From Sabethes cyaneus (lineage: Eukaryota; Arthropoda; Insecta; Diptera; Culicidae): 64,000 bases of DNA. The position numbers were made by a program, and so were the translations under genes. The notes below the pieces were generated by a model, which saw nothing but the letters and a program-made list of their open reading frames with translations, ran no database searches and was not told the origin of the DNA. Every line of letters starts with the position of its first letter. Position 1 is the stretch's first letter. Below, one piece after another: positions 20,342 to 32,042 of the stretch. The stretch is from NCBI RefSeq assembly GCF_943734655.1, contig NC_071354.1, positions 174,254,411 through 174,318,410 of the forward strand, read 5' to 3'.

Positions 20342-23211
20342 GTGCAGGTAACGCAACTAAACTTTAACCACTGCCACGCGGCCCAGCAGCTGTTGTACCA
20401 AGCAGTTACTGAGTCGTTGACGGACATTGCCATCATCTCGGACCCATACCGCGTCCCTGCCGGAAACGGTAACTGAGTCTCGGATAGGTCCGAGATGGCG
20501 GTTATATGGACGACAAGCAGGTTCCCGGGTCAAGAGGTTGTGTCTACTGCAGACAAGGGATTTGCGGTTGCCAAAGTGGGTGGAGTGTTCTACTGCAGCT
20601 GTTATGCTCCGCCGAGTTGGTCGATCGAACTGTTTACGCGGATGGTAGACCGAGTATCAGTTGTGCTGACTGGTCTAAGGCCGGTGGTAGTGGCGGGCAA
20701 CTTTAACGCTTGGGTGGTTGAGTGAGGAAGTCGTCGCACGAACCATAGGGGTCGGATTCTGCTTGAGGCTCTGGCAAAGCTCAACGTAGACCTGGCCAAC
20801 GTCGGCACCACAAGTACCTTCAGTAGGAATGGTGCAGAGTCTATCATCGACGTGACATTCGGCAGTCCTGGTCTGATAGGAGACTGGAGGGTAGACAATG
20901 GCTACACTCACAGTGACCATCAGGCGGTCCGATATGGTGTTGGTCAGATAACGAGGCGGCAGGCGGCAGGTAGAGCCAATACTCCAACCACCCGTGGATG
21001 GAAGACATCATACTTCAATCCCGAAGTATTTGTGGAAGCGATCCGAAGAGAGTGCGGTGATCGCGATATGCCCGATCCGAACGCTGATCATTTGGTTGAG
21101 GTGCTGTCGCGAGCGTGTGACGCCACCATGCCTAGGAAAAGCCGACCTAGGTATGGTAGGTCACCGGTTTACTGGTGGACATAAGAAACTGCGGAACTCC
21201 GCGGAGCCTGCTTTCGTGCAAGGAGAATTATGCAAGGGCAGAGGAGAATGTCGAGTAGCACTGCTAGCACTGGGATAATAGCTAGCAAGCGAGCCTGCTT
21301 TGAAAGGTTATGTGCCAGTGCCAATGCGAACCCGTGGGGTGATGCCTACAGGGTCGTAATAGCAAAGACCAAGGGCGTGATGGCGCCCGCAGAGCGATCG
21401 CCAGTGATGCTGGAGATGCTTTCCACGCCACGAGCCAAGGCCCTGGCCTCAGGCCGCTGAGTCGTCCCACGGCCGACGGTCCAGTATCTCAGACAATAGC
21501 GTAGGATGGTCGGCCTCCGTGCCGAACATCCAAAGTAACGTGGGAGACGGCGGTTTAGAGGTCGGGGAGGAAGTAACGGTTACGAACGAGGAACTCATTG
21601 AGATTGCTAAATCCCTAAAGGTGAGCAAGGCACCGGGGCCAGACGGAATCCCGAATATGGCCATTAAAGCGGCTATTCTGGATGCTCCCGAATTATTCGG
21701 GGCAGTAATGAGTAGATGCCTGGAAGCTGGCCACTTCCCGGACAGATGGAAACGACAGAACCTGGTCCTATTGCCGAAGCCGGGAAAAGCTCCGGGTGTC
21801 CCCTCGTCATATAGGCCGATCTGTCTGCTCGATACTGTCGGTAAGGTACTGGAAAGGGGTCTCTTTGACAGACTCGTACAGTACACTGAGGGTACAAACG
21901 GTCTGTCAAGGAACCAATTCGGCTTCCGAAAAGGCAAATCTACGGTGGATGCCATCTTGTCTGTCACTAAGACAGCCAAGGTGGCGATCCAGCGGAAGAG
22001 GACAGGTATCCGCTATTGCGCAGTTGTCACGCTCGACGTGAAAAATGCGTTTAATGGCGCTAGCTGGGACTCCATAGCCAACTCGCTTCGGAACATCCAA
22101 GTGCCGGTGTCGCTGTACAGGATCCTGGAAAATTATTTCCAGAATCGTGTGTTATGCTACAACACGGAGGAGGGTCAGAAGTGCGTTCCAATCACCGCAG
22201 GGGTTCCGCAAGGTTCCATACTGGGCCCGATGTTGTGGAACGTCATGTATGACGAGGTGTTGAAGCTAAAGTTCCCGGTAGGGGTGGTGATTGTCGGCTT
22301 TGCGGAAGACATCACCTTGGAAGTCTACGGTGAATCTATCAGAGAGGTCGAGTTGACGGCTACCCACTCTATAGGCAATGTTGAAGACTGGATGCGATCC
22401 AGGAAACTGGACCTAGCGCATCATAAAACGGAGGTTGTCGTGATGAACATCCGCAAGTCGGTGCAGCAAGCAAATATTAACGTCGGGGACTGCACTATTT
22501 CGTCAACGCGGTCCTTAAAACTCCTGGGAGTCATAGTCGACGACAAGCTCAAGTCCGGGAGCCACGTCGACTATGCGTGCAAGAAGGTTTGCACAGCTAT
22601 TAGCCAAGCTGGAAAGTACCTATCGTCTCATGTGCTTAGAGTGGCGAGTGCGTACCGCACAGTTTCACATGACGCAATCTGCGTCTTAGCGGGTATGATG
22701 CCTATTGGTATCATCATCAGCAAGGACGTAGAGTGCTTCAACCAACGTGGAATTAGAGGCACACGGAGTACCACAAGATCGGCCTCGATGACCACATGGC
22801 AGTGGGCATGGTCTAATTCCTCAAAAGGACGGTGCTATCCCCGGAACTATCCGGGTGGGTCAACAGGCGCCACGGCGAAGTCAACTTCCAACTGACACAA
22901 ATTCTGTCAGGGCATGGTTGTTTTAGACAGTACCTGCACAAGTTTGGGCATGCGGAGCCCCCGCGTGTCCCGAATGCGTGGACGTTGAGGAAACTGCCAA
23001 ACATGCTTTCTTCATATGCCCTCGTTTCGCGGGCGTGAGAAGCAACATGATGGCAGTGACCGGACAGGACACTACTCCGGATAGCTTAGTCCAAAGGATG
23101 TGTTCTAGCTCGGACGTCAATGCGGCTGCTACCCAAATCGTACTTGAGCTACAAAACCGCTGGAAAGCCGATCAACTGCGAATAAACAGCCTAACTATCA
23201 TAGTCCAGTAG
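20339..23211 (+). pseudogene. R1-clade ORF2 (APE endonuclease + reverse transcriptase), broken
   Basis: The endonuclease begins VTQLNFNHCHAAQQLL, which overlaps the end of ORF1 in the usual way. It continues VSTADKGFAVAKVGGVFYCS, VVVAGNFNAW (normally GDFNAW), and YTHSDHQAV with the SDH catalytic motif. The reverse transcriptase at 21519-22895 has KAPGPDGIPN, FGFRKGKSTVDAI, LDVKNAFNGASW (motif A) and GVPQGSILGPMLWN (motif B). Motif C is FAED at 22299-22310 instead of FADD, so one catalytic aspartate is lost. A C-terminal zinc motif CPECVDVEETAKHAFFIC is readable at about 22965-23020 and the frame ends at 23211. Stops at about 20474, 20722, 21182 and 21458 plus later frameshifts confirm inactivity. 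Confidence 0.9.
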
Positions 23212-23411
23212 TTATCTAAGAGTATGCGTTAAGCACAATAGCCCCTCCCTGAAGTAATACTGATAATGATAAGGATTGAGGCTGGAGACTCGAGTAGGGT
23301 TTTAGTGGGTACTGGCCTCACGTCCCAGTAGGGGGGTCGGGATACCAAACCCCACTCCCTGAGTTGTCTTCTCAGGTGTCTGACAGTAGATTTCCCTACT
23401 CGTTAAAAAAA
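23212..23411 (+). other. 3' UTR and A-tail of the R1-clade element
   Basis: Non-coding, with GGCTGGAGACTCGAGTAGGG, GGGGTCGGGATACCAAACCC and the end TTCCCTACTCGTTAAAAAAA. The same sequence, minus-strand, is at 44708-44890, which confirms this as the mobile 3' end rather than flanking DNA. Confidence 0.85.
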
Positions 23412-25475
23412 GAGCTCCATAGTTCATTTTTCCACAAAGATATTCAATTCGCCAAAAAATAAATTATTCTCAGTCGGACACCGAGCCGTCAAAACAAGCC
23501 GTCAATTGTCAAAACCTGAAAAAGACATTTACAATCAGAGATGAACCTCATTTGGAGAATGAAAGTCAACAATTTCTCAATGAAAGCACTTAAGTATTAA
23601 AACGATAGAATAATGGTTCTTTCGCCATTTAACGAAGTTAAATAAGTTAAATTTAATAAAGTTAGGTGTTCTAGACTAGTCTAAGCTCAAGTTAAGCTAT
23701 CTAGGACGTATACTTTGTTCTGCCGTTTTTATGAAAACGCACACCCAGTGGGACATCAAATCAGTCTCCCGTCGATATCGACCGAAATAAAAACGCAACC
23801 TGATGAGGCCACATGCCAATTAGTCGCAGCGCAGGAGCTGTCAAAGAAGCTGCATTGCTACAGTGCCAGTGGTACGCCGCTGTTGGGCTTTTACAACCGA
23901 CTTCTCGGATGTAACTTTAATTAAGACCTTAATAAGAACAGCTGAACCATTGGATCATTCTGTGGTGCTACCACGCCACCATACCGCAATAATCATAAAA
24001 CGTACCTCTTGCTTCAGCACATGACAGGGACGGGTGCGAGATACAAAATTCGTTTGGAATCATAAACGGTTGTCAACGTGTTTCCAGGCGCCGGATTATA
24101 CACACCAGCATAAGCTTGTGTGCAGTTACGTAGTTTATCAAGCTTGTTTGATCTAAACAGTTAAACCTTACTTTAACGAATCGTGAAGAAATAATATTCT
24201 AAAATAAAACGACACAAATTCTAATGCAGAGCGCTCCATAACAGCAGGGTGGTGGATTGCTCATTCTGCCATCTTTGGACCACTTGTACCGTTCGAAAAA
24301 CAAACTGCAGCAAATTGCCAACCATTTTTACTGCTTTACTACATAAGTGTAATTCTGCAATGTGGTAAGGAACATTAGACGCCGCCGACGCCGCTGTCAT
24401 CCTCTTGAGATTCGATAAAAAGTACCGCCTCTCTGCATGCTCATTACGACGGTGCGGTGCCGGTGGTGGTGGTTAAAATGCTAAAGGTGCATCATCTAAA
24501 ACCTTACGCCTAAGCCCCTAAGCGAATGGCGGCTGCGCGTGTGCCCAGCACTAATGTTGTAATCATTACATATGTAAAACTCTTTAACTGGCGATACTTG
24601 TTCAAAAGATTAACCACTTGAGACGCCGCATGCGGTAGTGTTTTCGAAGCATAAATCCTTGGATCCGAAGGAACCACTTCGGCGGCGGAGCGCTATCATT
24701 CGTTAGAGATAACTAAGATGGCAGGTGGTCCCTCCGGCGATGGATAGATGGGCAGATGGGTTGACGATTTCGGTGGCTTCATTAACCAAAGTGTCTATAG
24801 TTTCACTTGAAAGGGAAAATTTATTGGCTAATTTCTATTATCTGGTCGTTTGATTTTATGGGCGCATTTTAAGAAGCCAAAACGGGTGCCTTCTGCGATG
24901 TCTGAAACAAAATATAGGTATACATATAATCAATTACCCAGTAACTCTGGCGCTCTGACTAGCGCTTTCGGTCGGTCGGTCGGTCGGTCGATTTCTTGGT
25001 TGCGTTTTGTGGGTGAAAAAGGAAACGAGACAATTTAGATCTCGTCGTGAAAAGAGGCGCTACGGGGACAGTTTACAGCGATCTAGATAAAAACAAACAC
25101 GCAAAAGCCGCTCTCTCTGGCCCTCAGCAGGGGGAGGCAGGTGCTCGGACCGGGTCTATTGCCTCTATTGTAATGTTATGGTAGTTTCTAGCATGTCCTT
25201 GATGGATGATGTGGGATCATAATAGTTTCGAGAAGTATGATTTACTGCGCCGCTGGCTGTTGAGTGTGGTGATTATCGTTTCACGTAGAATGAAAATATT
25301 CTATTTCCAACAACTAGGCAGTGCCTAATTAACTTTACATCGGATTGAGTTAATTATTTAGAAGGGATTTTAGATTAGCATGTACCATGTAAACAGTCTG
25401 TTGTGGCAAAAACGAAAATGAGAAACAATAACATTTAAAAATGATATCTAGGGTAAATTAACCATTAGTAGACCC
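23412..25475. other. Non-coding; CGGT microsatellite at 24968-24990
   Basis: About 2 kb without a supportable gene. A (CGGT)n run of about five units lies at 24968-24990, and a GGTGGTGG patch near 24460-24475. No transposon signature was identified. Confidence 0.5.
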
Positions 25476-25749
25476 TAAAGGATGTTCGCATCAGATTGCG
25501 TCACGGAAAAAACGCTATAGAAAATTAGCCATTGAGTATTTTCTCCTGAAAATTTGGGTAGAAGTAGTATAGAGTGTATTGTTTCCACTGTATTTTGATC
25601 GCTGTCAGTTTTTTTTCGAAAATTCGAAAAAACGATGTCACGCGAAGAACAATGTCGCGAATTGGAATGGCGCATGGCGCAAGCACCTGGAAAATCCTCA
25701 ACTGTTTCATCGGGACATCGGAGAACAACTAGGAATTACGGATAGGATC
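25476..25749 (+). mobile_element. Mariner ITmD37E, 5' end only (truncated by an RTE insertion)
   Basis: The start TAAAGGATGTTCGCATCAGA aligns with the left end of the copy at 5876. The leader (GAAAATTAGCCATTGAGTATTTTCTCCTGAAAATT in part) and the first codons, MSREEQCRELEWRMAQAPGK in mixed frame, also align. Here the N-terminal region continues further than in the 5.9-kb copy (TVSSGHRR...QLGIT), so it preserves sequence deleted there. It stops abruptly where the minus-strand RTE tail begins. Confidence 0.82.
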
Positions 25750-26062
25750 ATTAACTACTGATTGTTATCAGTAAGTATTAATATCATTAAGTATCAGTAA
25801 CGTTTCGGTGTTATTGATGTTTACTGATATACGTCGTTCCGTTAGCAAAATAATTAGATTACGTTGTTAGCGTTAGTTGTTAGCGTGCGATAGACGGTGA
25901 TGACACTATATGTCGTCCTTGTCGTCTGCAGTCTAGAGTAGGGATGGTTCGAGCTGTTTCAAGCAGTCGTCTCCATTCATCTCGATCTTGAGCTCATCGT
26001 CGCCAATTTCCCAGTAGACTCAGAAGTCGCAAGTCACTTTCGACCTGGTCGAGCCATCTTGG
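25749..26062 (-). mobile_element. RTE-like LINE 3' end, inserted in a mariner
   Basis: The reverse complement reads CCAAGATGGCTCGACCAGGT, then the coding block for RWLDQVESDLRLLSLLGNW and WRRLLETARTIP. It then has the ATGACACTATATGTCGTCC-side sequence and a tail ending in TCAGTAGTTAATGAT. Each part aligns with 16320-16651. Only about 310 bp remain, typical of 5' truncation during target-primed reverse transcription. It separates the mariner 5' end from the rest of that copy, which is not found downstream. Confidence 0.82.
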
Positions 26063-26559
26063 ACGTTGAGCTTCCCTGTACCCGGTACCGTATTACAGTA
26101 TGGTATTCCAAACGCAGCGATTCGAAACGTTTTTGAAGCCCAGTTGTGCCATATTTAGTCAATTGGGTACATTTTCCTAAATACCGCACATAAAGAAATA
26201 GAAAATAAACAACACCTTGTGGCGCCTATATGTACCGTATGTTTCGTCGTTGAAAAATTGAATATCTTGCGGAAGTTTCGTCAAACGGCACTTCTGAGGT
26301 ACAATAGCCCTTACATCTGAAGCTAGTATTGCTTATTTTTTTATACTGACCATAATATAAGCAGGAACGTGGTAGATTGCAGGGACCTCAGAAACGTTTT
26401 TGGAACCCGAATAGACTTCAACAGAATTTGATATATCTAAACTTGAGTTAAGCACGTTTTTTTGACTTTGCACTAGTACACGTACTAGTCACATATGATG
26501 TCGTTTTTCTGTAAGGATTTTGCGTTTTGACGGAGCAGCTGCGACCACCACGGAGGTAG
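26063..26559. other. Non-coding, nothing recognised
   Basis: About 500 bp with no gene, terminal repeat or SINE box that I can support. Confidence 0.45.
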
Positions 26560-26818
26560 ATTGCCAAGGCTTCGAGTGGCCTTCGGGACCAACCTGTGAG
26601 TGGACAAATTTAGGCCGCGATTCCATGAAAATGAGCAATTTTCCTTCGTAACAGGTTTTTTGCACGAAGTATTAGCAATCCTCAAGTATAATGCTGATCT
26701 GATGAGTTTTAAACAACTTGACTGCGACATTGTTTATGATGAAATGAGTCTCGTTGAAGCAAACGAGTTCTGTCCAAACAACAAAAAGAATTTTGCGCAA
26801 CAATCTTGTGATGCATGA
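26560..26818 (+). pseudogene. P-superfamily transposase fragment (middle region)
   Basis: Reads LPRLRVAFGTNL, a stop, VDKFRPRF, then GFLHEVLAILKYNADLMSFK and QLDCDIVYDEMSLVEANEFC. The block order 'LP.L.TL.RW...F....GF...VL..L' followed by 'LVYDEMS..' is that of the P-element/THAP9 transposase around the first catalytic aspartate (in YDEM). Only this part is present. A stop interrupts the first block and the frame closes at 26818. A THAP domain, the usual N-terminal DNA-binding domain of this family, lies about 0.9 kb away on the opposite strand, and a downstream catalytic part lies at 38004. No P-type terminal repeats were found. The assignment is by motif pattern only. Confidence 0.6.
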
Positions 26819-27699
26819 TTGTTGAAATAGATTCAAATTGAAAACAAGTAATTGCATTTGATTTTACTGGATTTCCGATCCAATGTGATTTGCTGAACGA
26901 TGCAGCCTACGAAATTATTATAAACGTTCAAGCAATAGGGATGAAGTATTGTTTCGTCATCTCTTATTGTAGAGCAAACAACCAATTTGTGTGTCAGAAT
27001 TCCGGAGCATGTCGAAAAAAGAAACGGATCAACTAGGCAATAGTACGCCCTGTCGATAAAGATCACACCATGGAATTTATCCTTGATCCTGTTCATCGTT
27101 GTAAGAGCACTTTGACCAAAACGGAGACATTCCCAACTAAGAACAAATTTGAAATGACGGTTTAATCGGTACGAAGAATGGAAAACGAGTGTTATGTCTG
27201 TTTGTCTGTGATGACACCATTTTTTAAGGAAAACAGCTATGCAAAGTTTCAGCTAAATAAAAGATGAGAAATTAAAAAATACCTATGTTATTTTCTCGTC
27301 ACTTGGCGTAGAATCCCTTGAAATCTGCATAAGTATGATCCACAAGCGATGGGCAGGAATACAGTGGTAAGGATGCCGAAAGGCTCGCCGGGTACGGTTC
27401 ATCGTTTCGTCATCTTTTAGAAATGCAGTCACAGTTGGAATCTCGTTCGATGTTTTCAATGCGACTCTATATCCGTCGCGAAACGAAAAGGCGTTTTCAT
27501 GAAAATGTGCCTGTAAAGCATGTGAACAATATTGATATTTGTCACCAACTATTGCTCATTGCATTGAAAACTGATTTGTTCTGTTCTATTAGGTACCTAC
27601 TTTAAATTGCTTGGCTATATTCGACACACGAAAAAATGCACCGAAAACACAGAAACAATTCAAAGAAAATGAGCACTTGTATGAGCATATGCAATTAGC
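26819..27699. other. Unassigned; possible P-element debris
   Basis: About 0.9 kb between the transposase-like fragment and the THAP-like fragment. A minus-strand open frame (26833-27096) has Cys/Tyr-rich sequence without a recognised domain. The fragment order and opposite strands suggest a rearranged P-type element, but I cannot read more of it. Confidence 0.3.
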
Positions 27700-27898
27700 A
27701 GTATTTAATAATAAATATATTCATTTTACATACACTGCACACTCTCATTTGGTTTGTGGGTCTCCAGTCGACACTCACATCGCAAAGTTCGATCCATCGG
27801 GCACGCAGTAACGGATCCGCCGGAAATCGATGAAACGACAAATTTGGATGTGATTTCCGGGTCCTGCCACAACGCTTTACTTGACATCGCATTTTCAC
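27700..27898 (-). pseudogene. THAP zinc-finger domain remnant
   Basis: The minus-strand frame starts MKMRCQVKRCGRTRK and continues LSFHRFPADPLLRARWIELC, then W, then P and VCSVCKMNIF. The THAP signature is C-x(2-4)-C, SFHRFP, a W, a second W, P, and CS-x-HF. Here the two cysteines, SFHRFP, both tryptophans and the proline are present, but the final CS-x-HF reads CSVCKM, so the zinc-binding histidine is altered or the frame is shifted there. In insects THAP domains occur in P-type transposases and in cellular regulators. With a P-like fragment nearby, a transposon origin is favoured, but a domesticated THAP gene exon is not excluded. Confidence 0.72.
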
Positions 27899-28136
27899 AC
27901 AGATTCAGATTCAGTTGAAAACTTTTAAACATCAGCACCTGAGAATCAGCACTAGACTGTCAACATACAGTTTGAGGAAAAAACAGGCTAACTTGATTGC
28001 AATGTTATCGGGTTCGTTCACCAGAAATGGATCATTTATCTGTTATGGACTGTGATGTTATATTACCTAAAACACAAAGTTGAAAATACAACAAACAGCT
28101 TCAAACAATGTTTCTCAACCTTTTTAAGTGGCGGTC

Positions 28137-28215
28137 AGCCCCGGCGTAGTGGTTAGCATTCACGCCTCTCACGCCGAGGACCCGGGTTCAAATTCCAATT
28201 TAAGTAAGGCTTTGA
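28137..28215 (+). repeat. tRNA-derived SINE head with clear A and B boxes
   Basis: CCCCGGCGTAGTGGTTAGCA (A box) and, about 30 bp on, CCGGGTTCAAATTCC (B box) at 28182-28196 form a standard RNA polymerase III internal promoter. The SINE head at 5835/6815 is the same family. The 3' end is not defined; it is not an intact tRNA because the acceptor-stem complement is absent. Confidence 0.75.
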
Positions 28216-28677
28216 TTTAACATTTTTGAAAGAGTGTGCACAGCACGATTTACAACTCGAAAAAACAACCGTTGCATGACAACACATCAAACCTCCTATA
28301 AATTTACCAGAACGTTTTCGTATTTCGAACCACAACAGTCTGAAAAATGTCAATGAAATTTAATCCTAATTCTAAATAATATATAAAATATTGAATCTTA
28401 TATTCCATACTATTAGATTGAAATTCCGTACTATTAGGTTGAAAATAAATCAATTGAAATAATAAAATGTCAACTACTCGTTAATATACCCTAATTTGAA
28501 TTATCTTTAAGCCTACGAAACGCTGCACAACAGTAATTATGATTACATATTCGAAAATGTAACCTTCAACGCATCATGTTAATAGATTGAATATTCAACT
28601 TTGAAGCAAGCACTTTCAAGTTTGAACAGTTTTTTCGTCAGCAACCCGAGCATGCTTACTTGATTTATGGTGATACG
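28216..28677. other. Non-coding; possible SINE body, then A+T-rich DNA
   Basis: The first 100-150 bp may be the body of the preceding SINE. The rest shows no recognisable feature. Confidence 0.4.
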
Positions 28678-28770
28678 GTACTGAATCCCAACATGGCCGG
28701 AAAAATGGCGTCTATGTGAGGATATGCGTGCCATCGAATCGGTCACGTTGGATTCAGTACCGTTTCGCCT
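28678..28770. mobile_element. TA-flanked MITE, 93 bp
   Basis: Left TGGTGATACGGTACTGAATC and right GATTCAGTACCGTTTCGCCT are inverted repeats (two mismatches near the ends), flanked by TA at 28676-28677 and 28771-28772. TA duplication suggests mobilisation by a Tc1/mariner-type transposase. Confidence 0.75.
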
Positions 28771-29172
28771 TAATTTGACAAGACAACGAAAACAATCAAT
28801 GTGTCACTGAGCTGGCGCCTCTGTCTCAGGTTGTAACGGGGGAGCTGTATCACTTTTTATCGTAAATCGAAATAACAAATATTCCTGTAGCTACAATAAT
28901 TCTAGCTATTATAGCTATTCATAATCATTAAGTATTAAAAATCACATCACATTAGCGTTTTTTTTGTTGTTGTTCAGGAGTTATGTTTATAGCCGAAAAA
29001 CTAACGACTGGTCATGTACAATTTTATGAAATCATTTCTCGGGTAAGTTTTCAAATAGACCTATGTGACAATGAGAGATTCTCTTCCCGTCTTCTCTTTA
29101 CCTTTTTCACGGCGATTTTGAAAAGTTTGAATGTTTCGAACAATAATATTTTTATTGCCTTAGGATTACCTT
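28771..29172. other. Non-coding, nothing recognised
   Basis: About 400 bp, A+T rich; no gene or repeat identified. Confidence 0.45.
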
Positions 29173-30603
29173 AAGGGGGGACCCAACCCGGTAACAATGT
29201 GACAGCTCCCATACTAATCAAACGTACCTAAAACTGCTGGTTCATGGTTCACGGCAGATGTTTGAAAGTGGCGTAAATATCGAAGTTTCCGTGGTAATGA
29301 CAATAGCAGGATAAGTGGTTCTTCTGTCATAATAACATGCTCTATTTGGTTCTGTCATGTAACAGAGTGCTTTTTGTACAACTGCAATGATCTCTATTGC
29401 TTGGATTTACTCTTGAATTTTGCTTAACTTGTTCTGTTAACGACAAAATCGATCCTGCAATCATGAAAGAGCATTTCATTTTGAATTGCGCAGCAGATAA
29501 CTTTCAATGAAACACGCAATATTTAAATACTTTAGACCAGACAACTCGTACACAAGAGTGACAAGCTTGTAATAAATACCACTTTTTATCTTGTAAACAA
29601 ATCAATCAAACAACCCACCAAGAATTCAAACAGTTTTACCGAAAACATAAAACAATGCTGAATTAATCAATACGCACATTTCAAATCGTTGTCCAGACAG
29701 ATTTTTGCGTTCACATTTAACGTAACAAAAATTAACATTTCCTTTGGAAATCGAATATGCGTCAATTTTGACCGGCACGTAAAAACGATCGTCGCGGCAT
29801 TTTTGACACTGGCGGGTGTTATGGGAAACTGTTAATAACTGTCACTTTGTTACGGGGTAGGGGGGATCCAACTCTGGAAAGTCGAAAAAATCGAATTTTA
29901 TTTTTTTTTTTTGCATTTTCGAGAGGTTAATACCTTCGGGAATGTCACGCCGAAAGGATTTTTTGATATCTGATCTCGTTAGAAAGTTATGGCAAAAAAC
30001 GGCTGGGTCACCTCAAGGGAAGTGCATCGCTGGACGAAACTTTAAACGCGTTTTTCTCCAAACCATACGTTTTCAACTGGCGGTACGTGTATCTCAGAAT
30101 CTAGTGGTCCGATTTGGCTGAAATTTTTTTCAGCATGTATAAAATTAATTATCTAAATTGTTACGTAGGCGTTTTTTGATATCTCAATTTTTCAATTTTT
30201 TATGAGCTCGCGATTGGCGATTTTTGATGAAAAAACACTTATCTTTAGGAAAAATTGCTGCCATTTTGGTAATTTTTCGAATTTTCAAAAACCCCTACGT
30301 AACAATTTAGGTATTGATCTAAAGCGTCAAAATCATTCTAGAAATCTGTTTTCCGATACTCCATTGGTTTCCGGCACGTACTACCAGCAAGGAACTATTT
30401 TCTAGAGAGCATCCACGCGCCCAGCTGCCACCAGCATAATAATCACTATTTTGGCATTCAAAAAACAGAAAATACATGTTCGAATATAGCTTAACCTATA
30501 ACCAAAATACACCAACACTTAACTATAATTCGAACATGCGAGAAAAATTCACGAAAGTTCATTATTTTTCGACCTTCCAGAGTAGGGTCCTCCCTTACCT
30601 TAA
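29173..30603. mobile_element. TTAA-flanked foldback composite, about 1.4 kb
   Basis: Starts TTAAGGGGGGACCCAACCCG and ends (reverse complement) TTAAGGTAAGGGAGGACCCT, so both ends carry TTAA plus a shared G-rich end, as in piggyBac-type MITEs. Internally, GGTAACAATGTGACAG near 29190 pairs with CTGTCACTTTGTTAC near 29838. A second pair of ends, GGATCCAACTCTGGAAAGTCG at 29868 and the mirrored CGACCTTCCAGAGTAGGG near 30570, encloses another hairpin with TAAATTGTTACGTAGG / CCTACGTAACAATTTA. It thus looks like one element of the family nested in, or recombined with, another. Part of the inner sequence recurs at 48014-48176. There is no transposase. Confidence 0.62.
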
Positions 30604-32042
30604 ATGATTACTTAACCCAATGCCCTTCTGGCATACAAAAAAAATTGCCTTAGGATTACATCTTACCGCAGGTTGCCAAAAACTTATTTGCACCGGACAG
30701 ATAGCTCTTGGCGTACTTTTTAAATATAAAATGGTTGCAATCGTAGATTTATAATATTTAGTCAATTTGTAACGCATTTACATTCAATTTTTTCATACCA
30801 AAAAAGGGTCTCCATTGTGGCACGGTTTCGATTTTGGCAGCATAGTCAACATGCTTTTGTTGCCAAATTGCTCCGGCAATAAAACGACGACAGCTGACCG
30901 ATTATTTTCTTGTTTCGACCACTTTCAGTTTACTCAACACTGTTTGGTTACAAATAGTGCTGTCAGATATATCTGAATATTGCTGTCAGATATATCTGAA
31001 TATTGTTTCGCAAGCATGAGAAATTGTTTTTTAAATTTAATACAAAAATTTGTCACGCACCCTGTAGATAAAAACGTTCCCTTTTCAATTGAAATGATTC
31101 CGCACACCGCGATAAAAAATTTGGGATCATTTTTGTTACGTATTTTTGCACATGTTTATCCGAATGGAATTCACTTGAATCAACCGTACTATTTCACTAC
31201 AGTGATTTTCACATGCAGAACACTTTCGACCCACCCATGTGGTTTAATTTTCTGTGTCAAGTGATGTTTCTATTAAAAATAGGAAATAAGAAAATGGCAG
31301 CTAAACAATCCGGAGAATCGCGTGCCGTTGCGAGTGCTAATTAGTTTCACGGATATTCGAAACTCGAAACTACTTTGCTTAGTATGTAAGTAAGCTATTT
31401 TGTAACCGATTACCTAAGCTAAGCATATATTCTGTTTTGTAAACGGTGCTGTTTATTTTAAATTGTGCTGCATTTGCTGCAGATTTGAATATAGATCAAA
31501 ACGTTTCATTTGCGATTATTTAGTCATTAACAAAATATGAGTTGGTGACGATTGCTCAGGTGAACGCCAACGAAACAACAATTTTGTTAAAGGTAAATAT
31601 ATGCAGGTATTATTAAACAAGTAATATTTTGTACAGCCACATGGCTTATCTGGGCGCCAAGAGTTAGAATTAACGGGGATTAGCGAATAATGGAAAAAAT
31701 AAATAAACACGAAAACAGTCTTGAGAAGTACGGTAAATTTAGCAAATCACTATTGGAATAAGGATAATTAATCAATCAGCCAATCACATGTAAACACGCT
31801 TTTGCTTCCCAAGACCGTGACGGCTGGTTTTAGAAAAACATTCACATTCTCCCCGCGCAAGGTGCAACCTAGCAGAGATTATTCGTTTTGATTGAAGTTA
31901 ATTTTGAAGACCAAGTTGATGTCCTGAGAGTAAACAATTTTTTAAAGAGTAAAACCACCACCAATTTCAACCGATTTTATCGTTTAAATTAATATGTATT
32001 ATCTAGTCCAATTTGATGTCCTGAAGGTGAACAGGAAGAGCC
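30604..32042. other. Non-coding; 23-bp tandem duplication at 30958-31003
   Basis: Two identical 23-bp copies abut at 30958-30980 and 30981-31003, each containing the palindrome TCAGATATATCTGA. An open frame runs 30980-31264 (+) but has no recognised domain. Nothing else is identifiable. Confidence 0.5.

Larger units (their letters stand above)
19020..23411 (+). mobile_element. R1-clade LINE, nearly full-length, inactive
   Basis: Two consecutive coding regions, a Gag-like protein with three zinc knuckles and an endonuclease/reverse-transcriptase protein with a C-terminal CCHC, are followed by a 200-bp 3' UTR ending in a short A-run at 23405-23411. This is the R1 layout. The left boundary is approximate. 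The element is markedly less A+T-rich than its surroundings. It is not embedded in 28S rDNA, so either it is a non-site-specific R1 relative or it has moved. A 3' UTR copy of the same family is at 44708-44890 (-). Confidence 0.88.

Noticed and set aside
28137..28210. A genuine tRNA gene
   Set aside because: A and B boxes are good but the acceptor and anticodon stems do not pair; the same head is found elsewhere as a SINE.
31020..31264. Open frame that might be a small protein
   Set aside because: No recognised motif, no second copy and no splice or polyadenylation support.
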